From NCBI GenBank assembly GCA_905250075.1, contig CAJNOP010000088.1, forward strand, positions 1-64,000: a DNA stretch of 64,000 nt, written 5' to 3'. The DNA comes from Rotaria sp. Silwood1 (taxonomy: Eukaryota > Rotifera > Eurotatoria > Philodinida > Philodinidae). Positions 1-10,687 of this stretch are shown here, piece after piece; positions within the stretch are counted from its first letter, which is position 1; every line of letters starts with the position of its first letter. Position numbers and translations under genes: made by a program. The notes under the pieces were generated by a model. It saw only the letters and a program-made list of their open reading frames with translations, was not told the DNA's origin and made no database searches.

Positions 1-1699
1 GAGTTAAAAGACTTTTTCACTCCAACTATACTTTTCCAGAATCGCCTGATCCGGTGAACATCAGTCGTTTCCTTCTCTTTCTCTACATCAAGGCCTCACA
101 TCAACATTTTGACCGGCATCTGACGGACGCGTGCGCGTCTTTCATCTATGTTCCGTAATGATATCCGCGATTGTAATAAGTGAAGCTTGCCCTTCAGCTT
201 TTCTACAAGAGCTGTTATGTCAGCCGACGTTTATATGAGATGGAGAAATCCTGCCAACAAAATTACTGTCTTAGTTAATGCTGAATGTATCTCGGAAAAT
301 GGCATGACTTAAGTTGTTTTATTATGATGAAACACGAGAGCTGTATGCGTTGATGATCCTTTAATGAGTAGCTGGTAAATTCAGTTGGTAGGAGTAAGTA
401 AAATTGTCTATTTATAAAATGCACAAAGCAAGAAAATATTCTGAAATCGGATCCTATTTCGATGTCTCTGTATTGTATGGTTGTGTATGTATAAAATCTG
501 AAGACATTTTTTTCTAATGACAACTCTGAAATTTATCCAATGTTCTGATGAAAATCATCACAACATGGACCTTATAGTTTGCCCTTCTATTTTATTATTC
601 AATCGGAGATCGAAATCAAAACAAATTGAATTGAAATTCTGAGTATGTAGGTGGAGTTGAATATGATCCATGCGATGTTACCGGTTAGCGATCTCTTTGC
701 ATTACTAGATAAAATTGAATAAACCGAATCATTTTAGTATAAAGTTTATATCTTCAATTCTGTCTGATTCATGAATATGCTGAGAAGAAAAAGAGCCGTG
801 GTGCCAAAAAATTTTTTGAACGCTGAAAATGTGCCAATACAATTTTGTAAAAGGGGGTGCTGAGCTTCTTTTTTTTATTTTACAATTTTTTTAAACAAAA
901 TACGACGTCGGCTGAAAAAACACTGCAAATTTTCTAAAAGTAAAGAAGGTGACTGCACACCATTCTGTATTACTGCCCTCATGAGCACATTCATTTCCTG
1001 ATTATTCAACTTGTATTGGCTCTATGTTGTAAAGAGTCTCCTATCTGCGAAAGATAGTAAATGTATCATAATATTTACTCTGTGTATCATCTTCAAACTC
1101 ATTAATTACCAACCAAAAGATTAAAACGACGAGTGATTCACAGGTGGTTTCCGTAGAATCTGATGAATGATTCAGTTTTCTATTACTTTTTTTGCAACTT
1201 TTTCTAATTTACTTGTAGATACCATTATATTAGTTAACATCTTTATTAAGAATAACTGACTTGGATTACAGTATTATTATTGTCTTAGATACTCAATGAC
1301 TCAAAAGACCATAGATATAATGATTCGTCACATATTGGCTTTTTTAAATAGCTAAGGTCAAGAGTGTCTAATGGTTTCTCTTTATATACCCACACATAAG
1401 CTGATATAATGTTTGCGTAGTTTCTAAAGCATATCGGTGATACAAGTACTTCATATATGTTCTGATTTGCTGCTATTTGCTTTCGTCGACTCACGATGAA
1501 GAAGAACAAGGAACTCATTTATGTCGCAAATAAGTCGTAACGCAAATCTCTTGATATAGAATCCACGTTGATCGTCTAATTTAGAACGGGAGTTGTGATT
1601 GAGAGAGAAATCAATCAAAATATATCGAGTAATTTTGTTCCGATTCTAACTAGGTGTCTTCGCATGCAAAAAGAACAATACATAAATAAATATGATGCT
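1..1699. other. Gene-free AT-rich stretch
   Basis: I see no supported gene, RNA or element here. The short open frames lack coding bias and recognisable motifs. The first 250 bases are somewhat more GC-rich than the rest and could be the edge of a feature lying outside the window. Confidence 0.5.
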
Positions 1700-1835
1700 T
1701 CTTAGTTTGGTAGATGTGGGTCTAGGCGTGAGTGTAGGTGTCTATATGAATCCGAGTCTATGTGATAGTGTGAGTGTGATTTTTCTAGAAAAAGAAACCA
1801 TACTCACACCCTGTTTCTTCCCTCATCCCTATTCA
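1700..1835. repeat. G/T-rich foldback unit 1
   Basis: A G/T-rich stretch with repeated GTGGGT, GTGAGTGT and GTAGGTGT words runs into an imperfect hairpin at about 1767-1810. There GTGTGAGTGTG pairs with CATACTCACAC around a TTTCTAGAAA core. Two similar units lie at about 2838-3165 and 37082-37150. The word composition resembles degenerate bdelloid telomeric TGTGGG repeats, but that link is inference. Confidence 0.5.
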
Positions 1836-1915
1836 AGCAGACCAAAAACAGATGTATTCGAAATCTTCAAATGAAAGAACGAAAAGTGGTTCGGACATTT
1901 CTCGATCACTTACAC

Positions 1916-2247
1916 CTACCGGATGCGGTAAGAAATTTTGAATTTTATTATCTTCGAAAAATGAGCGATCAATTGTTCGCGATTTGTCTCATGCAGACAA
2001 TAAATATAGATGGATTTTATTTGTGGTAAAGCATGAATTCGTGGAAGTAGAACTTGACCGAGTGTATCGGAACAAATCAGAATGATTTTATCTTCTATTG
2101 TCGTTTCATGACGTACGTATTGTTCACACTCGTCAATAAAAGTGAATGTTCTTTGAAAATTAATTAGGTCACATAATTTCTTTCGTGTTTGACGATTTCT
2201 ATATATTTTATCGTGGTTTTCATCGCACCAAATCAATGAAAATACAT
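1916..2247 (-). pseudogene. Isolated exon or fragment of a bdelloid-specific protein family
   Basis: An open stretch of about 110 residues reads as the N-terminal domain found in many bdelloid hypothetical proteins, where it is often followed by TPR and ADP-ribosyltransferase domains. Recognisable elements are an IWCDEN start, the CDLINFQRTF and DECEQYVR segments, and KIILICSDTLGQ followed by LPRIHALPQIKSIYIYC. A plausible splice acceptor (TTTAG) lies just above 2247, so it looks like an internal exon. I find neither a convincing upstream start exon nor the downstream TPR or catalytic parts. It is therefore most likely a truncated relic, though a real gene with distant exons cannot be excluded. 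Family assignment is from memory. Confidence 0.5.
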
Positions 2248-2837
2248 CTAAATTTTTTTATATACACGGAGATTCACATTGGTTGCTATCAAGAAGCGTA
2301 TTTTCCATTGATAGTGCTCTTGATTGTGCTCGAAAAAAAAGAATTCAATGAACTACCTAATACGCTCCAAATAGCACCCATTTTAAGATTTTTTGACGAC
2401 AGTAATGCAATAACACTGTAGACAGCAACAATATTTTGATGAGAGAATAGAAAAAAAAATCAAACTGGCTGGTGAAACTGTAACATGTTTGGTTTCTTGT
2501 TGCTGACGACAACCTCACAACGGTTAAGTAATTCAACATTAAACATTTCTTTGCATCGTCACTTCTGTCTTCCTTTGTTTATCTCTGAAAAAGAATAGAG
2601 AAAGATCAATCAAGACTGAAGCGAATAATGATGACTAGCATAAAAGAAGAATAATGAGTATGAGGCTCATTTTAAATGACCTATTTTCACTCTACATTTA
2701 ACTCACAGTGTAATTGTGCTTCGTTTTTCTTTTCTTCCGATTCGAAACGAAGTGATTGACTCAATGTTTGTTGTCTCAAACATGAGTATCGAACAACAGT
2801 TGGACTCATATTCACTTAGTTAGAATATCTTGGCATG

Positions 2838-3165
2838 CTGCGGGTGTAGGTCTGTGAATGCGGATGTTGATATTGTTGGGTGTGGGGGTATAGATGTGTG
2901 AGGTGTGGACGTGCTTTAGAAGAAGATCCACACTCACACCACCAGTGTTTTATCCAGGATTTTTTCTCCGGAGGGGCGATTTGGAATTTCGGGGGGGCGA
3001 AAAATTATTTTCGGGAGAGCAAGCCACGTGTTTTTAGTACGATGATCGCAAGTTTCGGGGGGGCGAACTCGATTTTCGGGGGAGCGCGGCCGGGCCCCCC
3101 CCCCCCCCCCCCCCCCCCGGGCACCCGTCTGGATAAAACACTGCACACCACACCCAAACATGTGT
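2838..3165. repeat. G/T-rich foldback unit 2, split by a MITE
   Basis: A G/T-rich tract (GGTGTAGG, GGGTGTGGGGG, GTGAGGTGTGG) at 2838-2912 is followed by a C/A-rich inverted partner, TCCACACTCACACC. The small element at 2943-3143 interrupts this partner. Without the insert the C/A-rich side would read on into CACCCAAACA. Related units occur at about 1700-1835 and 37082-37150. Confidence 0.5.
2943..3143. mobile_element. Short non-autonomous hAT-like element (MITE), 201 bp
   Basis: The ends are a perfect 15-bp terminal inverted repeat: CAGTGTTTTATCCAG at 2943-2957 and its exact reverse complement ending at 3143. An exact 8-bp direct repeat, CACACCAC, flanks the element at 2935-2942 and 3144-3151. 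An 8-bp duplication and a terminus beginning CAG are typical of hAT transposons. The inside is unlike the genome around it: GC-rich, with several TTTCGGGGG/GGGGCGA modules and a run of about 26 C. It encodes no transposase, so it is non-autonomous. The peptides readable across it on both strands are by-products of the repeated modules. Confidence 0.85.
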
Positions 3166-4599
3166 TGCGTAATAAAATTAACCTTCAATAATCTCTGAGC
3201 ATTAACTTTTTTCTTCAAAGTCCTATAACTTTCAAACAGTTTTTCTGAAGAGTTTGTCATATAATTATTTAAAAGAATATGAATTTTTGTTATCAGAAGT
3301 GGTCGCAACATCATTATTAATTGTGTATGATATTTTTTCCTTAGATATCATAAAAGAACTTTTCAGGATTATTTCATTACATGTTTTGTCTCTTATGCAT
3401 CAAGTTACTGAAGTTTTTTGTTTCTAATTATTCAAAACAGTTTCAATTTGACTCAAGAATTGTTTGAATTATGGCAGACAATCACAAGATAATGTTGTCG
3501 TTCATATTAATCCTCCAAAAATTATTCATTTGAAAGCCAATTCGAAATCACCTCTCATGTAACTGAATTAGAGTGAATACTATACAGAAACATTAATTAA
3601 TTGACCTGTAATATTCTTATTTATTTTAACAATGGTTATCATTAAAATCTGAACTTCATCAATTTCTATGGTACATGAAAAACTGATATTGTTGTAGTTA
3701 TATAATATTGCTTCATAGTGTGATAGAAGAATATGTAGTGTATACTGTTTAAATACTGTATTTTACGTTACTTCTTTATCACAGTAGTTACGCTTTTGAT
3801 GAATTATGCCTACTCTCGAATATTTTATTGGTAATAAATCAAAGTGGCTTATGAAACACATTTCTTAAAAATGAAATATTATTTTATCAACTGCAGACAC
3901 GAGAAAATAGAATGATTATTTATTCATTTTGTTGAATTAATGTTTTTTACAACTGTTGAAATTATTCTTGTCAAACTTGCGTTTTATTATGTCCTTGACA
4001 TGTGACGAAATAATAAATAAACCTATTGTGTCAGATTGATGATGACATTGCCATTAAGGAAAGCTGACTTCTTCTCTGGAAGAAAATGATGTACAGTGCG
4101 TGCTATGTTTTATTCACGGCTTTTAATTCTGAAAAAATATTGAAAACATCATTTGACTTTTCATTATATTACATAAAGAAAAATCACTAGTATTATATTG
4201 AAATTTTTTTAAATATTTTGCACGCAGCATAAATCAGTAGTTTTAGTGGAACTGCTTCTTTTATATAGAAAGAGAATCTCAATTTTTATTTTTATACAAT
4301 GAGAGTTTCGTTTTTTTTTAGTCAAAATAAATCCAACATCCAAAAAGCATCATCGTATACCATAATGAATTGAATGTAGTATCTTCAAAACTATCTAATT
4401 CTAATTCAATCATTTTAACATCAATACTATGAAAATAGAATCGGAATCATTAATGTTTCATCTTTACACTCTATAAGCTAGTTTAAAGTGATTCAGTTTA
4501 ATCTAATTACGAGTGAAACAATACAAACAGTTATGTTCATAAGAACATGGCTTGTAGTTATCAATTGCTAATAAATACGAATATGTGTATATTTCAAGT
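3166..4599. other. Gene-free AT-rich stretch
   Basis: No open frame, RNA gene or repeat that I can support. The sequence is very AT-rich with poly-A/T runs. Confidence 0.5.
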
Positions 4600-5230
4600 G
4601 TCCATTGATTAGGAAAAAATCATGATATTAACGATTGATGATACTGAAATAAAAGGTGTCGAAAACATCGAGATCTTAGTCAATCAAACTGTGGATCAGA
4701 TGATGGATGAATCGTGGTAATTGAACAAGCCATTATATCGTATATATGACCTATCTGATTGTTTTATTAAACTTATTTCTACATAAAATTGATTTTTTTT
4801 CCAGTATCTTCACTTAACATAATTGATCAAAACCTATATTCGTCAAATTAAACTTCCAGTTATAGACTATTTTGAAACAGCCTATGAGTTAGACACGTTG
4901 GTTTATCTCTTATGAATCAACAAGCATTGGAACAATCCGTACTATGACCGCTTTAGCTAATGTAAAATATCAACTCAAATCGATCGATTCATTTATTATA
5001 AGAAGTTTATAATCATTTAGTAGAATTACACAATGTCAATATTCATTCTTCACAAGACATTCATGCTAATGACAAAATTATTAATGCTATAACCGTTAAA
5101 CTCAATCAAATAAGCATTTTAGCTATTATCAATAGTGAATAGTTTCGTCATTAAACTAGTTAATTTTTTATAAATAAGCTATTCAAATTACTAAACAAAC
5201 GATTCAATCTATTGAATACCTAAAAAAAAG
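4600..5230 (+). pseudogene. Decayed coding stretch of unknown origin
   Basis: No long open frame survives, but the plus strand keeps blocks of protein-like sequence with the window's usual A/T-ending codon bias, spread over shifting frames. One lies around 4621-4720 (a segment containing IDDTEIKGVEN), one around 4845-4900 (LPVIDYFETAYELD), and one around 5015-5140 (HLVELHNVNIHSS and a following KLNQISILAII). Stops and frame changes separate the blocks. I do not recognise the family. It could be a dead host gene or a dead transposon gene. Confidence 0.35.
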
Positions 5231-5480
5231 ATATTTAGAATTTTTTATTATTACCTGAAATACTAAGGAATATCATATTGTTATAATAATCTGAAAACAA
5301 AATGTGTGTGATACTTTCACACAACATTTATTTTTAAAAAAAAATTTAGGTAGATTTATTCATTGAAACAAAAAACACTCAATGTTATCATTCTTATTCA
5401 ATGACTTATAAAAATATTCATTATGTAACCATACATTAAGATTAATGCAAATCAAACTTTTTGCTATATAACCTTGAAGG
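5231..5480. other. Short non-coding interval
   Basis: AT-rich sequence downstream of the minus-strand gene that ends at 5481. Nothing else is supported. Confidence 0.4.
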
Positions 5481-6275
5481 TCATTTCCTATTCAATCGGA
5501 AAGACAGGAAAGTAGTCAATATGAATAAATAAAGATTGAATTGTATTTGTGAACTGCTTCCTGGAAGTCTACCATTAACATCGGTAATATTATGATGTTG
5601 CAATACTTTTTTCACAGCAGCTATCGTCAATGGTCCATTACATAGCATACGATTACATTTTAGAGTCATCAGTGCAAAGCTACCGGAATCGAAAATATTA
5701 ACGCTAGCAGATTCTTGATTACTATGAAGACATAAACGTCTATGAAATTTATGTTTAATCAAATCATCGACGATCTGACACGAGCCAGACATTCCAGGAA
5801 CAGTACATTGACGAACACCCTCATTGATATCAAAACAGGCTAAATTTGTAGATAAACTTGATTTTTCATGTAATAATCGATTTAAATCAGAATAAATTTT
5901 CGTTATATTATATGAACGTTTAGCCATTTGAATAATTGTTTGTTCAGCAAAAATACGAGCACAATCATCAGTCTCTTTGCAAACATGATGAATATCATAA
6001 GAAAAAAATTTGTTTACAGCAGTTTCAATCATAACAAAATGTTTATTGTCACCAAGAGTGTTATCATGTGATGATTCACCAGTAAATGTAATATTATAGG
6101 ATGCACGATCATACCAAAATACAACTTTAACGGAACAACGACTAGCTGATACATGATTACACTTGGATGGTATAACAAATGATTGATGCATTGAATAAAT
6201 CATTGAACAATTGTCTGTACATCGTAAACTATAAGTTAGATGAAAAAAAGCTAGTAATAATCCTAGAAGAAACAT
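5481..6275 (-). CDS. Secreted, probably GPI-anchored Cys-rich protein of unknown function
   Basis: Single-exon frame of 264 residues if it begins at the Met at 6275. I prefer that start because it opens directly onto a signal peptide (MFLLGLLLAFFHLTYS, then LRC). The frame stays open upstream to 6440, but the extra 55 residues would bury the signal. The body has spaced cysteines (CTDNC near the N-terminus, then CNHVSASRC, VCKETDDC, a C pair near CQIVDD, and CNRMLC) and N-glycosylation sequons such as NIT. The C-terminus is a small-residue spacer (GSSSQ) followed by a hydrophobic stretch and RLNRK, the layout of a GPI-attachment signal. I recall similar Cys-rich secreted proteins of unknown role in bdelloids. 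No catalytic motif is seen. The intact frame and signals at both ends argue for a real gene. Confidence 0.7.
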   Translation of the reverse strand: MFLLGLLLAFFHLTYSLRCTDNCSMIYSMHQSFVIPSKCNHVSASRCSVKVVFWYDRASYNITFTGESSHDNTLGDNKHFVMIETAVNKFFSYDIHHVCKETDDCARIFAEQTIIQMAKRSYNITKIYSDLNRLLHEKSSLSTNLACFDINEGVRQCTVPGMSGSCQIVDDLIKHKFHRRLCLHSNQESASVNIFDSGSFALMTLKCNRMLCNGPLTIAAVKKVLQHHNITDVNGRLPGSSSQIQFNLYLFILTTFLSFRLNRK

Positions 6276-9200
6276 TATCTCATTCCGTTCGTATAGTAGA
6301 TAGATGTGCCTTTGTATTGTCAATGTGCCGTATATCATATAAGTAAACACAAGCAGTTTGTATATTATCATTGTAGAAAGATATTTTTCTATTCTAAAGC
6401 ATGTCAAGACATCAATGGCTATGATTGCCCTTGGTGACACGATGGAAAAGAATCCTTACAATGCTTTCATATTCTGATATGATTGATAAATATCAAATGC
6501 TAGAATGGTCTCATGAGGTTATCATACATATTTCCTTTTTTTTCTTCCTTTTCAATTAAAAAAAAGTTATTACATCCTAAAGAATAAGTTATCTGTAATA
6601 GATTAAAGAACAATTGTGGAAAGGAAACACTATATCATCATTATTATCTAGAAGAAATGTATTCTTTCGCACATCTCATCAGCTGATCAAATGCAAAGAA
6701 AAGAAAAAGAAAAAGAAGTTTTCTTTTCTATGAAACGAACGTCTGTCAATGTTTACATCATTTCTTATTCAAATCAAAGAACTTATATTCCAAGGTTTCT
6801 TTCAATGTATATTTGAACATTAGCATAAGTTTTCTTTTTGAACAAGATTCAATAAATTAATGTAAACTCTCAAAAGATACAATACATACAACACTTGGTA
6901 AATAAGCAGGATAATTTCGTGTGTCTGTATAAAAAATAAAACCAATTATACAGTAAATTATTGATGAAAGAAAAAGAGTATCGTGTGTAAGACTAAAATA
7001 ATTGAAAATGAGTTGGTGTTAAATTATGAATTATTAAACAATTTTTCTTCATCAAAAGGAAATGATTACGTAAAACTCAATAAAAAAAAAAGACAAGTCA
7101 TATATATATGGTCTATTGCATTTTAATGATACTATTATATATTGATATTCTTTTATTAAATTGAGTTTTAAAAAAGATTTGTTATCGTAACAACTTTTGT
7201 CAATGGCAAAGCGTCTGATTCATCTTTGATTGTCCGATAGAACATACATAGAAAACTAAGACACAAAAAAAAATCTATATTTTATTTTTTCATTGATATT
7301 TTTCGATAAGATAATTCAAAACTCATCAGTATAATAAGTTCGTGATTATAAAAATGATTTAATGATTCGTTGACGTAATGTATTTTTTAATTTTAACCTT
7401 ATTCTATATAAAGTTAATTCAGAATACATTGCATTTGAAAAGATATTATCCTTCCGAAAAAAAAACTTATATTATTTGATCAATCCAAACTTTTTATCAT
7501 TATTGTGAAAAAAAATGAAACTATATCATTTAGATTTGTACGAATAACATATGTGTGATGAATGTAACCTTGATTCAAGGTGACAACGATGGCGAGGGCG
7601 GCATTAATTGTGGTAAGAGTGACGGATACTTGTAATATGATGCAATAGTGAAAGGCTCCATGTTGAATTATGCGTAGGCAACAAGAAAAAAGAAAAAAAC
7701 CGGGCATGTCTTTTTCGATTAATCTTTCACTATCAAATGGTTACCCCATTTTCTCTCTCTGTCTCTCTCTCGGTCTTTGTCACAGCGCAATTTTAACAGC
7801 GGTAAACAGAATATTATTATATGCTGACGTTCGTTGTGAGTGTCGAACAACAAAGGGGTAAGAAAAACAACATACTAGATTAGACGATATGTGAAGAGAA
7901 AATAATCATGATCAATATTTCACATTGTATTAGCTATGTTATAGATTTTTTCATTATATACTGTTGACAAATACTTGTTCACGTTTGTATACACTTGTAT
8001 TGAGAAGAAGAAGAAGAAGACGACGACGGTAATATTCTTTTCAATAGCGATTTGTATTACCATTGCTGCTACTTCACAACTGTACGAACGAAATTTACTT
8101 TGGAGCAGACAGCTGACAAAAAAAAGTACGTTAAATATTTTAGCTGCAACAACAGGCGCTTGTGAAATATTAAATCACTATCAGGAGATATGTCTCTCTC
8201 TCTCAAGAGTGATAGACAGACGATGCTTTACCCTTTTTCTTGTTGAGATAAACGCTATGCAAAGGCATTCATAAAAAAAATAGTGTGGCGAACAATTGGG
8301 TTCCGAGAACATAATAGATTATAAGAAAGAAAAAGTCTCTTGGCCTAGACCGATGTACGGATCAGCTGGTTACGGTACCCATTGTTATAGATTGTATAAT
8401 CAGTCAAGATGCAACCATTTTTCGAATAGAGCAGAAATTGATGAATCATAGAGAACTATTGTGACACCATTCTTCAATTGACTTCTAGTTGAATAATTGA
8501 TACGATCGATGACAGATGGTGCAGACATATTGGCTATTGATTGAAATTGATAACCATTGGGCAGTTAGTGATGGCGATCGGATCATTTTCTTCTGATTGT
8601 CTTTGTTAAATATTGACTTTATTCAGTTTCTATGATGCATTTAATTTATTGAATTAGATTAATGATCTACCTTAGTCATTATTTACTTGACAATATTAAC
8701 ATTGAATGAGATTGTAGTGGTCTCAAACCCAAAAGAAAAATTGAATATATTATAAAGGCTCTTAATTGATAGAAGTGTCTTATTTAAAGTAAATACTAGT
8801 CTCCAATAAGAGGTCAGTCAATAAGAAAACATCTCGATAGATTAAAATGCTTTCAGGGATTGTTTTGATTTAAGATGTGAAATTGAAAGAGAGAATCTCG
8901 TACGCTTTTTAAATTAAGATATCAATAAATAATTGATTGGGTAGAATGGACATATATGAACGATTTAGGATCTAGAAGAGTTTTATAAAAAGAATATCGA
9001 ATTGAAATATGATTTAAAAAAAGAATATGAAAAATAAAAGTAAGTTCCTTTTCAATAGATGTTATTTCATCTGTTATATATGTTAGAAAAAAATCTTAAA
9101 GTTTTTACAGAAATCCAACTGATATTTATTTTTCTTATTAATTTAATCAGTAGTTGTTTTTTAAATCGTTTGTTTTGATACACATGTCAATAAAAAAAAC

Positions 9201-10180
9201 AATATTTTGAAAATTGAAACCATGAAATATTATATTATTTAGCATGTGATTAATATATCAAGTGAAAACAATTTCTTTTTAGTCAAAATTCTTTATTGGG
9301 TGTTTTTTTTTCGACCGTTATCATCATAGAATAACTGTTTTCCTTTTTTTTCTGTAAGGAAAAAGAGAAAATATTTTTGTCTTATTTTTTGTTATCATGT
9401 GAGATACTGTGGGCAGTATCAGTTGATTATAACTATTTGACCTATTTAGTATATAAACAAGAAAAAACATGAGAACTACACTGAAGAAATCGATAAAAAA
9501 CATTAACTATACGAGTATGTTTCTTTTTCTTTTCTCTTCTTATTCTCACATGATCCGTTATGTTCTGTATTATTCATCAGAAAGGCATGTAATGCAATCC
9601 TAACAGAATAACAAGACATTCGATAACGAAAGGAAGACATAAGGACGGAAAAAGATGGATATAGAAAATAGTCGATGATGAAGTAACATCGTCGACGAGA
9701 CTGTGTTTTTGTGTGTAGGAGGATCGAGATACATATATTTATAACAGCATGGTATATCGAAATAGTTGATCAAAAGATTCTATTCACCATCACTAACATT
9801 GTTATATTTGTGCGTCTTGCTGACATTTGACAGCATTTCTTACGTTAATATCTTGAGATCACTATCATATCAATAGATAGAGAGCTTTAAGCTATTGGCT
9901 GTCTATCATCATTATTATTATTCTACTAATCATGTAAACTATGAGTTATATTCGTTTCGATGACCAGATGGAAGCATCAGATGTGATTGTCACTTTATCA
10001 AGATTCACTTCCTTTTGAAATCGCATGAATAGACACACGTAAGGTTGTTCAGTCTTTATTTGAGAGGCACATGTTCATCGAGCTAATTATGTGCTTGTAT
10101 TGTATTAATACGTGTGTGTGTATGCAAACATGTCTACTCATGGCTCATAATCTTAGTGTCATCTCTTGTCTTTCTTTTTC
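6276..10180. other. Long gene-poor stretch
   Basis: About 3.9 kb with no gene I can support. It holds short CT-dinucleotide runs (about 7752-7772 and 8193-8205), a GAAGAAGAAG run near 8004-8018 and many poly-A/T tracts. A 99-residue open frame at 7975-8274 has no codon bias or motif to recommend it. Confidence 0.5.
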
Positions 10181-10309
10181 TTTCTTTCTCTTTCTCTTTC
10201 TCTTTCTCTTTCTCTTTCTCTTTCTCTTTCTCTTTCTCTTTCTCTTTCTCTTTCTCTTTCTCTTTCTCTTTCTCTTTCTCTTTCTCTTTCTCTTTCTCTT
10301 TCTCTTTCT
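10181..10309. repeat. (TTTCTC)n hexanucleotide tract
   Basis: About 21 near-perfect tandem copies of a six-base all-pyrimidine unit (TTTCTC; GAGAAA on the other strand), with slight degeneration at both edges. It lies about 0.4 kb upstream of the MATH-BTB start codon, possibly in its promoter or 5' untranslated region. The peptides readable through it are low-complexity artefacts. Confidence 0.95.
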
Positions 10310-10687
10310 TTTTTTCTTCTTTCATATTTTTTTTTGTGCGTTCAAAGAAAACGAAGAACGACAGCAACTAGGGAGTTGGAAGAGAATAGCATAGTGAGAA
10401 ACGCATGCGTTTAGTGGAGCGTTTGATCATTGCATTCTTTCTATAGGCAATACTTACGGAAGAAAGAAAAGCTAGTTTAATATTCCGCCTGTGCTGCTTA
10501 GTTGTGTGCCTCAGTTTTTTTCCACCAGCTTAGAAAAAAAAAAGAGAAAAAACGACTTGCAATGCGAGCAAAGCAAAAACCGAGCCACGTAAGCAAATAT
10601 GCTTATATATATATATGTATCCTATTTTAAATAGATTAAAATCAATAATTTGAAAATTTCATTTAATTTATTTATTTTTCCTGTAGC
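10310..10687. other. 5' flank of the MATH-BTB gene
   Basis: Non-coding sequence between the hexamer tract and the start codon. A pyrimidine-rich stretch ending TTTCCTGTAG at 10677-10686 looks like a splice acceptor one base before the ATG. A 5'-UTR intron is therefore plausible, with the first exon somewhere upstream. Confidence 0.4.

Noticed and set aside
2880-3314. Open frames of 103 and 126 residues with Gly/Pro runs
   Set aside because: They span the 201-bp MITE and owe their length to its GGGGG/CCCCC modules; not host genes.
7975-8274. A 99-residue plus-strand frame with a Lys run and a hydrophobic stretch
   Set aside because: It arises over a GAA/GAC microsatellite and AT-rich DNA. 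The hydrophobic part is not preceded by a credible start context, and no homologue comes to mind.
10071-10414. Three plus-strand and one minus-strand open frames of 77-107 residues
   Set aside because: All are read through the TTTCTC hexamer tract and consist of repeated Phe-Leu, Ser-Phe, Leu-Ser or Lys-Glu; simple-repeat artefacts.
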